Positions 1 through 6,176 of a stretch of 13,300 bases of DNA are shown here, piece after piece. This DNA comes from Sphingomonadaceae bacterium (GTDB lineage: Bacteria > Pseudomonadota > Alphaproteobacteria > Sphingomonadales > Sphingomonadaceae): NCBI GenBank assembly GCA_947451875.1, contig CANGBE010000020.1:1-13300 (forward strand), read 5' to 3'. Positions within the stretch are counted from its first letter, which is position 1. Each line of letters opens with the position of its first letter. Position numbers and translations under genes: made by a program. The notes beneath the pieces were generated by a model. The model was given only the letters and a program-made list of their open reading frames with translations, was not told where the DNA came from and searched no databases.

Positions 1-27
1 AAGAGCTCACCGCGCTAAGTATGCGCC

Positions 28-120
28 ATGCCTCGTCCCAGAAAACCAGCCAGCCCGTTCCGCTATTTCAACTCTTCGCCCGAGGTCATCCGCCTGGTCG
101 TGATGATGTATGTGCGGTTT
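28..120 (+). pseudogene. IS6-family transposase, N-terminal remnant
   Basis: An ATG at 28 opens 31 codons that read like the start of an IS6-family (DDE) transposase of the type frequent in sphingomonads: a proline/arginine-rich start, then SPFRYFNSSPEVIRLVV and MMYVRF. In intact family members this leads into a segment beginning PLSLRN and a roughly 230-residue protein with a DDE catalytic domain. Here the similarity stops at about base 120, and the frame runs eight unrelated codons to a stop at 145-147. No catalytic domain is present, so the copy is dead. No terminal inverted repeat is recognisable in the 27 bases before the ATG; the element probably extends left of the window. The family call is from remembered consensus and was not searched. 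Confidence 0.75.
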
Positions 121-265
121 GCCCCCCTGCTACAACTCCCGTGCTAACGCTGTACCGATGGATATTGATATAGCGGCGCAAAAGCGCTGAATTGCAGTCG
201 TGTGCTGGCCTTCTCGGCATTCACCTGTTGACGCGAGGTGTGGCGCTGCCGAAAAGCATCCGTAA
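121..265. other. Gene-free stretch after the IS remnant
   Basis: No convincing gene, RNA or promoter is seen here. A short reading frame ends at the TGA at 188-190, with residues VPMDIDIAAQKR before the stop. It could be the tail of another broken gene joined at the IS breakpoint, but I do not recognise it. A TAA at 263-265 lies directly before the ATG of the acyl-CoA ligase and fixes the earliest possible start of that gene. There is no clear ribosome-binding site before 266, so the native upstream sequence of the ligase may have been lost. Confidence 0.4.
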
Positions 266-1807
266 ATGTCGTATCCGCAAACCGCCCAGACCCTGCCCCA
301 GCTGATACGTGCAGCCGCGAGCGCCTATGGCGACGACGTGGCAATTCGCCTTGCCGATGGCGAGAGTGGCGCCGAACTGGGCTCAACAGCGATGAGTTTT
401 GTCGAGCTTGAGCGACAGTCTTCCAGCATTGCCAAAGGCTTGCTAGCGCGCGGGATCGGCAAAGGCGCGAGAGTCGGGTTCATTTTCAGCAATGGGCCGG
501 GTTTCGCCCTCTTGCTCTGCGCGATTGCCCGGATCGGGGCGGTGGCCATTCCGATTAGCACAATGATCCGGTCCGGAGAGCTGGTGCGCGTGCTGCGCCA
601 GTCTGATGTTTCAGGCCTGATCGTCCAGCGCGAGGTGCTGGGGCATGATCTGCCAACCCGGCTGTGCGAGGCGCTTCCCGGCCTGACTTCTGGCGATGCT
701 GGCGCACTACGGTTAGCAGAAGCACCCTATCTACGCTGGATCATTTCTTCAGGGGAAGGTTTGCCAGCCAGCTTTTGCAGACTGGATTACCTCACCGATT
801 TGGCCGATTCGATCACCGATGCGTTGCTGCTCGCAGTTGAGGCAGAGGTACATACTGCCGATCAGATAGTTGAAATCTACACATCCGGCTCAACGGCATT
901 GCCCAAGGGCGTAAGGCATAACCACGGGCCAGTGCTTTTCCGCACCCATTACCTGCGCTCCATGCTCGGCCAGCATCGCGGCAAGCAGGTTCCCGTGCCG
1001 CTGCCGATGTTCTGGGTCGGCGGCCTGATGATGTACCTTCTGCCGGGGCTTGAGGCCGGGGCCACCTCGGTCTGTAGCACCCGCACATTGAACAACAGTC
1101 AGGCGGCGATGGGATCAGTGCTTGCCGAGGACGATCTCGCCAAGCTGGCGCAAAACCCCAAGCCGTGGTGGGGTCTGGGGATGAGCGAGACACTGGGCCC
1201 CTATTCCTACGCCGACGAGTTTCGTGCGCCCGGTTTCCCGATCTGCGCGCCGATGGACCATTTTGCGGATGGTTATGAGGTGCGCATCGCCGACGAGAAC
1301 AACCAGCCGGTTGGCGATAACGAGGTCGGCGAGATGCAGCTGCGCGGCTACCCTGTGGCTCCTGCCTTGCACAAGATCGAGCGCGCCGATCATTTCACCC
1401 AGGATGGTTATCTGAAGACCGGCGACATGTGTCTGGTCGATGGCAACCGCGTGCACTTTGTTGGTCGTGGCGGCGATATAATCAAGACCGCAGGATCAAA
1501 CGTTTCACCGGCAGAAGTCGAAATGGAACTGCAAGCGCTCGAAGGCATTCATTCGGCTTTCGTCGTTGGCCTGCCTGACCGCGAGCGCGGGCAACTGCTG
1601 GTGGCTGCCGTGGTGCCACGCGACGGAGCAACACTGGATTTTTTCGCGATTGAGGCGGAAATGCGCAAGCGCCTTTCTCCCTACAAGGTGCCGCGCGGTT
1701 GGGCCCAAATCACTCGCGACGAAGTGCCGCTGCTCCATTCTAACAAGGTGGCGCGGCGAGAGATTGCTGCGATGATGGCCGAAAAGCTTGGGCATCCGAC
1801 GCTCTAA
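266..1807 (+). CDS. AMP-dependent acyl-CoA synthetase/ligase (ANL superfamily), possibly internally deleted
   Basis: Predicted to activate a carboxylic acid with ATP to an acyl-adenylate and then an acyl-CoA in the cytoplasm. The 513-residue protein shows the ANL motifs in order: A3 phosphate loop TSGSTALPKG at about 206-215, A5 GMSET near 304-308, A7 LKTGD, A8 GRGGDIIKTAGSNVSPAEVE, and the A10 lysine in SNKVARRE (K494). The ATG at 266 directly follows an in-frame TAA and gives a normal family N-terminus (TLPQLIRAAASAYGDDVAI), but no clear Shine-Dalgarno is seen. The distance from A3 to A5 is about 100 residues, against about 144 in firefly luciferase and similar in FadD and 4CL. This suggests an in-frame loss around residues 275-285, so activity is uncertain. 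It converges on the MoaD-like gene with a 4-base overlap. The acid substrate cannot be predicted; aromatic, steroid-side-chain or fatty acids are all possible. Confidence 0.85.
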   Translation: MSYPQTAQTLPQLIRAAASAYGDDVAIRLADGESGAELGSTAMSFVELERQSSSIAKGLLARGIGKGARVGFIFSNGPGFALLLCAIARIGAVAIPISTMIRSGELVRVLRQSDVSGLIVQREVLGHDLPTRLCEALPGLTSGDAGALRLAEAPYLRWIISSGEGLPASFCRLDYLTDLADSITDALLLAVEAEVHTADQIVEIYTSGSTALPKGVRHNHGPVLFRTHYLRSMLGQHRGKQVPVPLPMFWVGGLMMYLLPGLEAGATSVCSTRTLNNSQAAMGSVLAEDDLAKLAQNPKPWWGLGMSETLGPYSYADEFRAPGFPICAPMDHFADGYEVRIADENNQPVGDNEVGEMQLRGYPVAPALHKIERADHFTQDGYLKTGDMCLVDGNRVHFVGRGGDIIKTAGSNVSPAEVEMELQALEGIHSAFVVGLPDRERGQLLVAAVVPRDGATLDFFAIEAEMRKRLSPYKVPRGWAQITRDEVPLLHSNKVARREIAAMMAEKLGHPTL

Positions 1808-2046
1808 CCTCCGGCAATCCTTGGCACGATCAGCACTTCCTGCGCGCCCTCTAGCGGCGCTGACCAATCGGCCCGCATCACTCCGTCGACTGCAATCGCT
1901 GCATCCTCTCCCGCCATTTCGGCAAAGCCCGAGCCGATAGCGTCAAGCGCACGAACAAGCGCGAACAGGTTTGGCGCTTCAAGCTCAAACTCGCCCCGAC
2001 CGGCAAAATAGCGACCGGGGAAGGGTTCGATCAAGACAACCTTCAA
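1804..2046 (-). CDS. MoaD/ThiS-like small protein ending in Gly-Gly
   Basis: An 80-residue protein with the pattern of a beta-grasp (ubiquitin-like) sulfur carrier: a short N-terminal strand (KVVLIEPF), a central helix-rich part, and a C-terminus VLIVPRIAGG. The terminal Gly-Gly matches MoaD and ThiS, where the last glycine is adenylated and then thiocarboxylated. The only plausible start is a TTG at 2044-2046, because the in-frame codon upstream of the two spacer codons is the TAA stop of the molybdopterin subunit. Translation is therefore probably coupled to that gene; no good ribosome site is visible. Its place as last gene of a molybdenum-hydroxylase operon suggests a role in molybdopterin supply or in sulfuration of the enzyme, but this is inference. 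No E1-like MoeB/ThiF partner lies in the window. Its stop overlaps the end of the acyl-CoA ligase gene. Confidence 0.75.
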   Translation of the reverse strand: MKVVLIEPFPGRYFAGRGEFELEAPNLFALVRALDAIGSGFAEMAGEDAAIAVDGVMRADWSAPLEGAQEVLIVPRIAGG

Positions 2047-2052
2047 GATGGC

Positions 2053-4323
2053 TTACTTCGCGGCCTGGATTGTCGCCCAAATCCGATCAGGCGAAAGCGG
2101 AAGAGTTCGCATCGGCAGACCTGTCGCCCGGCTAACCGCATTGGCGACTGCAGCAAGCGGCGGCACAATCGGTGCCTCGCCCACACCCTTCACACCATAG
2201 GGGTGCGCGGGGTTGGGCACTTCGATCATCACCGTGTCAATCATGGGCAGATCGGAGGCGACCGGCATCCGGTAATCGAGGAAGCCGGGGTTCTCCATCC
2301 GTCCATTACCATCGAACACGTAGGCTTCGTTCAAAGCCCAGCCGATGCCCTGCACCGCCCCGCCCTGCATCTGCCCTTCGACATAGTCCGGGTGGATCGC
2401 CGTGCCGACATCCTGCACCGTGGTATAGCGGATGATCGAGACGTTACCGGTCTCGGGATCGACTTCGGTATCGCAGATATGGACGGCAAAGCCCGGCAGG
2501 TAATCGAGCGGATTGACACTGACTTCCGCCGAGACTGGACCGGAAAACTGCCCGGCCTTGGCGGCAATCGCACCAATAGTCAGGTGCTCGCCGGCACTTT
2601 CTCCTGTGAGGCAATGCGCAGCGCCGTTGCGCCATTCCACGTCAGTCGCAGCAACGCCAAACAGGCTCGCAGCGCGCGTTACCAACGTCTCTTCCACCTT
2701 GCGCGCAGCCTCAACTACGGCCTTGCCAGTGGCGAAGGTCACGCGGCTGCCGCCGGTGACCATCGAATAGCCGATCGAAGCAGTGTCAGCGATTGCCACC
2801 CTCACACGCTCATAGGGAACCTGCAGCACTTCCGCCGCCATGATCGCCATCGAGGCGCGGCTGCCGCCAATATCGGGACTGCCGGTCGTTACCTGAACTG
2901 AACCGTCCCCCGACAGCGCGACGGAAACCGTTGATGGCCCGCCGTAATTCATCCAGAACGCGCCCGCTACTCCGCGCGCCTGATTGGCTCCGAGTGGCGC
3001 AGTCCAGTGCGGATGGGCCTTGGCGGCTTCCAGGCATTCGACGAAGCCGATGGCTCCGTGCGGGACATGGTGTGGTCCCGGATCGCCTGGCCGAACGGCG
3101 TTTCTCAGTCGCAGATCAAGCGGATCCATGTCCAGCTTGCGCGCGAGGTCATCGAGGCAGGATTCAAGCGCAAAAGCCATCTGCGGTGCACCCGGTGCGC
3201 GATAGGCCTTGGTCCCGGGGAAGTTGGAAACCACATCCCAGCCGCACAGATGGGCATTGGCAATGCGATAGGTGCCAAGCAATGTCGCCATGCCGGAATT
3301 GACAGCCGAACCGCAAAAGGCCCCGACCTGATACCAAAACTCGGCCTTGATTGCCTTTAGTGTGCCATCTGCATCTGCGCCAATCGTCAGATCAACGACA
3401 ATGCCGGGCGCAGGCCCGCTGCCGCAGAACACGTCCTCACGGCTCATCGCCAATCGAACAGGGCGGCCCGCCTTCTTCGAAAGCAGCATGGCAACCGGTT
3501 CAAGATAGATCCCGGTCTTGCCACCAAACCCGCCGCCGATCTCAAGGGGATAGGTGCGCAGATCGCTGCTGGGTATGTGCAGCACCGATGCCGTCTGGTT
3601 GCGGATATCGAAATGGCCTTGGCTGGAAACCCACAGTTGCCCCTGCCCATCGGCATTCCAACTCGCGACGCAGGCATGCGGTTCGATATAGCCTTGATGC
3701 ACAGGCACCGTGCGATAGTGGCCAGACACGATCACCGCAGCGCCAGCCATGGCGGCATCAGCATCGCCGCGCGTCATGACGAGACAATTTGCGGCATTTG
3801 ATGGGGAGTCAGGTGCGGGATCGAGCCCCTTGGTAATCATATGCTCGTGCAGAATCGGCGCACCTTCCGCGAGCGCATCTTCCACTTCTATAACATGCGG
3901 CAGCACTTCGTAATCGACGACGATCAGTTTGGCCGCAGCTTCGGCAATAGCCTTGGTGGTAGCCGCAACGGCGGCGGCGGCATGACCGACATAGAGCACC
4001 TTGCCGTGCGCCAGACAGGTCGCAGCAATATCGCGCAAACTGCTGCTGGTTTCACCAGCTGCGATGATCTTGGCGCTCTGTCCCGGAAAATCGGCGCTGG
4101 TGACCACCGCCTTGACACCCGGCAGGGCTTCCGCCCTGCTAGTATCGATCGAGCGGATGCGCGCATGGGCATGGGGCGAGCGCAGGATCGCGCCATGGAT
4201 CATTCCGGCAGCAACAAAGTCCGGGCCATAGATCGCCTTGCCAGTAACCTTGTCGATCCCGTCAGGACGGACCGGGCGAGTGCCGACGACACGGTATTTG
4301 CTCATTGGGTCGGGGGCATTCAT
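2053..4323 (-). CDS. Xanthine dehydrogenase/aldehyde oxidase-family molybdopterin-binding subunit
   Basis: The 756-residue catalytic subunit of a molybdenum hydroxylase, which inserts oxygen from water into a C-H bond or oxidises an aldehyde. Visible features are an N-terminal aldehyde-oxidase a/b-hammerhead-like region (GIDKVTGKAIYGPDF), the molybdopterin loop GGGFGGK at 263-269, KAYRAPGAPQ around 372-381 (R375), and GVGEAP with the expected base-acting glutamate E716. The AYRAPG motif differs from AYXCSFR of true CO dehydrogenase (form I CoxL) and from AYRGAGR of form II. Start ATG at 4321-4323 is preceded by a strong AAAGGA site (4331-4336) and overlaps the 2Fe-2S gene stop as ATGA. It forms an FAD / 2Fe-2S / Mo operon with the two genes upstream. 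No maturation gene of the XdhC or CoxD type is seen. The substrate is unknown, perhaps an aromatic, N-heterocyclic or aldehyde intermediate. Confidence 0.93.
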   Translation of the reverse strand: MNAPDPMSKYRVVGTRPVRPDGIDKVTGKAIYGPDFVAAGMIHGAILRSPHAHARIRSIDTSRAEALPGVKAVVTSADFPGQSAKIIAAGETSSSLRDIAATCLAHGKVLYVGHAAAAVAATTKAIAEAAAKLIVVDYEVLPHVIEVEDALAEGAPILHEHMITKGLDPAPDSPSNAANCLVMTRGDADAAMAGAAVIVSGHYRTVPVHQGYIEPHACVASWNADGQGQLWVSSQGHFDIRNQTASVLHIPSSDLRTYPLEIGGGFGGKTGIYLEPVAMLLSKKAGRPVRLAMSREDVFCGSGPAPGIVVDLTIGADADGTLKAIKAEFWYQVGAFCGSAVNSGMATLLGTYRIANAHLCGWDVVSNFPGTKAYRAPGAPQMAFALESCLDDLARKLDMDPLDLRLRNAVRPGDPGPHHVPHGAIGFVECLEAAKAHPHWTAPLGANQARGVAGAFWMNYGGPSTVSVALSGDGSVQVTTGSPDIGGSRASMAIMAAEVLQVPYERVRVAIADTASIGYSMVTGGSRVTFATGKAVVEAARKVEETLVTRAASLFGVAATDVEWRNGAAHCLTGESAGEHLTIGAIAAKAGQFSGPVSAEVSVNPLDYLPGFAVHICDTEVDPETGNVSIIRYTTVQDVGTAIHPDYVEGQMQGGAVQGIGWALNEAYVFDGNGRMENPGFLDYRMPVASDLPMIDTVMIEVPNPAHPYGVKGVGEAPIVPPLAAVANAVSRATGLPMRTLPLSPDRIWATIQAAK

Positions 4324-4820
4324 GCCGCGCTCCTTTGCGCCTTGGAATCTTGGCGCAGCTCTGCAGCCGCAGCGCTCACCGCGCGGACGATCTTGTCATA
4401 GCCGGTGCAGCGGCACAGGTTGCCCGCCAGCCAGTAACGGATCTCGGTTTCGTCAGGATCCGGGTTCACCTCGAGCAACGCTTTGGCCGCGACGATGAAG
4501 CCGGGGGTGCAGAACCCGCATTGCAGCGCGCCATGTTCAAGAAACTGGCGCTGCACCGGGTGGAGCACCGATCCTTCTGCCACGCCTTCAACAGTGGCGA
4601 TCGACTTGCCCTCTGCCTCTACCGCCAGCACCAAGCACGAACAGACCATCTGGCTGTTAAGCATCACTGTGCAGGCTCCGCAGTCGCCCGAAGCGCAGCC
4701 TTCCTTGGAACCGGTCAGGCCCAAGCTGCCGCGCAGGACATCCAACAAAGTCTCACCCGCATCGCATAGAAATTCTGCAGGGTCACCGTTAACGGTGGTC
4801 GAAACTGCTATCTTGCTCAT
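4320..4820 (-). CDS. (2Fe-2S)-binding subunit of the molybdenum hydroxylase
   Basis: This 166-residue electron-transfer subunit carries two [2Fe-2S] clusters that pass electrons from the molybdenum centre to FAD. The N-terminal plant-ferredoxin-type cluster has C42, C47, C50 and C62 (CASGDCGAC, then a cysteine 12 positions on). The C-terminal helical cluster domain has C101 and C104 (QCGFCTPG) and C136 and C138 (NLCRCTGY). All eight ligands are present, and the length is normal for CoxS-like subunits. The ATG at 4818-4820 overlaps the stop of the FAD gene as ATGA, with an AAGGG-type ribosome site about 8 bases upstream. Its own TGA overlaps the ATG of the catalytic subunit. The 4-base overlaps imply translational coupling and balanced synthesis of the three subunits. 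Confidence 0.95.
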   Translation of the reverse strand: MSKIAVSTTVNGDPAEFLCDAGETLLDVLRGSLGLTGSKEGCASGDCGACTVMLNSQMVCSCLVLAVEAEGKSIATVEGVAEGSVLHPVQRQFLEHGALQCGFCTPGFIVAAKALLEVNPDPDETEIRYWLAGNLCRCTGYDKIVRAVSAAAAELRQDSKAQRSAA

Positions 4821-5686
4821 GCTTCACCCTTCGCGCGTGCGGCAGCGATAAGCGCCGTGCGTTTTGCCAGTACACCGGCCATCGCCGTTCGGTATTCGGC
4901 CGTACCGCGTTTGTCATCGATAGGGCGACATGCGGCACGAACGGCAGCAGCCATAGCATCCATCGCTGCGCCATCCAGCTTGCTTCCCACCAGAGCAGCA
5001 CCCGCCTCAGGAACAAGAATCGCTGTGGGAGCAACAGCCCCCAGAGCAACCCGCGCCGCCGTGCAGGTTCCTGCTTCATCAAGGGTGATCGAAACTCCTG
5101 CGCCAACCACAGCGATATCCATCTCGGTACGCGGGATCGAGCGCAAATAGGCATCGGATGAGCGCGCTGGCCGCACCGGCAGGCGGATTTCGACGACGAA
5201 TTCGCCAGCGGTAAGACTGGTCTTACCCGGCGCAACTGGAACCTGCTCAACCGGCACCTCGCGGATGCCTGAAGGCCCGACGATCAACACCGTAGCGCCA
5301 GCCGCGATCAGCGCCGGAATCGAATCCGCTGCCGGTGAGGCGTTGCACAAATTGCCGCCCATCGTCGCGCGGTTGCGCACTTGCACCGATCCGATCAGGT
5401 TCGCGGCCTCGACCACGCCGGGCCAAGCCTTGCACAGTCCTTCATCGCGAAGCATCCCGGTGCAAGGCATGGCTGCGCCAATAGAATAGCGCCCGTCATT
5501 GCCGAGCACCGACATCATTGCCGAAACATTCTTGATATCGACAATCGCAGTGGGCGCGGCCCGACCGCCGCGCATCTGCACGATCAGATCGGTTCCACCT
5601 GAGAGCACTTTCGCAGTCGGATCGGCAGCAAGCAGCGCCACCGCTTCCTCGCGGGTTCGGGGGGCGTGGTATGTAAGTGTGGTCAT
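4817..5686 (-). CDS. FAD-binding subunit of the molybdenum hydroxylase (CoxM-like)
   Basis: This subunit of about 289 residues binds FAD and hands electrons to an external acceptor. It has the two family FAD loops: SGGTDL at 29-34 and TMGGNLCNASPAAD at 108-121, followed by the C-terminal CO_deh_flav_C-like region (DIAVVGAGVSITL). I chose the ATG at 5684-5686, which has a GAGGA ribosome site (5691-5695) at good spacing. A TTG one codon further upstream would add a single residue but overlaps that spacing. It is the first gene of the minus-strand molybdenum-hydroxylase operon and is divergent from the barrel-protein/Rieske pair, with a 163-base shared control region. The acceptor (NAD, quinone or another carrier) cannot be read from the sequence. 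Confidence 0.94.
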   Translation of the reverse strand: MTTLTYHAPRTREEAVALLAADPTAKVLSGGTDLIVQMRGGRAAPTAIVDIKNVSAMMSVLGNDGRYSIGAAMPCTGMLRDEGLCKAWPGVVEAANLIGSVQVRNRATMGGNLCNASPAADSIPALIAAGATVLIVGPSGIREVPVEQVPVAPGKTSLTAGEFVVEIRLPVRPARSSDAYLRSIPRTEMDIAVVGAGVSITLDEAGTCTAARVALGAVAPTAILVPEAGAALVGSKLDGAAMDAMAAAVRAACRPIDDKRGTAEYRTAMAGVLAKRTALIAAARAKGEA

Positions 5687-5708
5687 CAAATCCTCGTGGG
5701 CCGTTGCC

Positions 5709-5819
5709 TGTCACAGTGCAAGCTCTTGCCCGCCCTCGCAAGGGACAAGCTGATTGCTCTATCGCCCCAGCAATATGGCGGGAATCGAACTGGACGCAAG
5801 AGGACCGCCTTGTCACAGT
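5709..5819. repeat. Direct repeat TGTCACAGT, two copies 102 bp apart
   Basis: Identical 9-base copies lie at 5709-5717 and 5811-5819, one near each end of the divergent intergenic region. I noticed no other copy in the window, though I could not search it exhaustively. The position makes an operator role plausible; two copies of 9 bases can also arise by chance. Confidence 0.45.
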
Positions 5820-5835
5820 CCCACCAAACGACACC

Positions 5836-5842
5836 GAGAGGA
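5836..5842 (+). promoter_or_regulatory. Ribosome-binding site GAGAGGA that fixes the start at 5850
   Basis: A strong Shine-Dalgarno lies 7 bases before the ATG at 5850-5852. It decides the start of the barrel-protein gene against an ATG 96 bases upstream (5754) that opens the same frame. The longer version would add 32 residues unlike the family. Confidence 0.8.
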
Positions 5843-5849
5843 ATCAACA

Positions 5850-6176
5850 ATGGGCAAATATGTAATGGTCGTCCAGTCATCCGCAAAGGAAGGCCGCGAC
5901 GATGAATACAACGAATGGTACGACACCATTCATGCTCGCGAGATATGCTCGGTTCCCGGCATTCTCACCTGCCGCCGCCTGAAAGCAACCCCAATCGCCA
6001 TTCCGACCCCGGGCGCGGCCTACATCTCGCTCTACGAGATCGAGACCGACAACATCGGCGCCCTGATGACCGAGATGGGCCGCCGCTCTGCCGCAGGCGA
6101 GCAGACCCCGACCGACAGCCTCGACAAAAGTTCCGCCGCTCTGTGGATCTATGAAGACATGAGCTTGGCCGGATGA
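5850..6176 (+). CDS. Small dimeric alpha/beta-barrel protein (EthD/DUF4286-like)
   Basis: A 108-residue soluble protein. It begins with a beta strand (KYVMVVQSS) and carries the pattern EYNEWYDTIHAREICSVPGI at about 20-40, typical of small ferredoxin-like-fold proteins of the dimeric alpha/beta-barrel superfamily (EthD, ABM and DUF4286-like annotations). Related small proteins act as cofactor-free monooxygenases, decarboxylases or isomerases, or have no known role, so no reaction is assigned. No signal peptide or membrane segment is visible. The stop overlaps the start of the Rieske oxygenase gene as ATGA, so the two are translationally coupled and probably act on the same substrate or its product. 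It is the first gene of the plus-strand transcript. The exact family name is uncertain; the fold call is more secure. Confidence 0.75.
   Translation: MGKYVMVVQSSAKEGRDDEYNEWYDTIHAREICSVPGILTCRRLKATPIAIPTPGAAYISLYEIETDNIGALMTEMGRRSAAGEQTPTDSLDKSSAALWIYEDMSLAG

Larger units (their letters stand above)
5687..5849. promoter_or_regulatory. Divergent intergenic control region with paired 9-base repeats
   Basis: This region separates two divergent operons and should hold both promoters, but I see no clear -35/-10 pair. TGTCACAGT occurs at 5709-5717, 23 bases from the FAD-subunit start, and again at 5811-5819, 31 bases before the plus-strand start. The first copy sits in the odd palindrome CTGTCACAG (5708-5716). 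Next to it lies a dyad GCAAG-CT-CTTGC at 5718-5729, and a GCAAG also lies upstream of the second copy at 5796-5800. The arrangement resembles two operator sites for one regulator acting on both operons. No regulator gene is in the window. Confidence 0.45.

Noticed and set aside
144..386. 80-codon minus-strand frame near the left edge
   Set aside because: Arginine-rich, no motif, overlaps the start of the ligase gene; a shadow.
2203..2901. 232-codon open frame on the plus strand
   Set aside because: It is antisense to the well-supported molybdopterin subunit, has no recognisable motif and no ribosome site; a shadow of high-GC coding sequence.
4305..4769. 154-codon plus-strand frame
   Set aside because: It lies opposite the 2Fe-2S subunit, whose eight cysteine ligands prove the minus-strand reading.
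2053..5686. Carbon monoxide dehydrogenase (coxMSL)
   Set aside because: The gene order fits, but the catalytic subunit has AYRAPG instead of AYXCSFR, so CO oxidation is not supported.
5754..5849. Upstream ATG extending the barrel protein by 32 residues
   Set aside because: The extension is unlike the family and covers the control region; the strong ribosome site at 5836-5842 supports the start at 5850.
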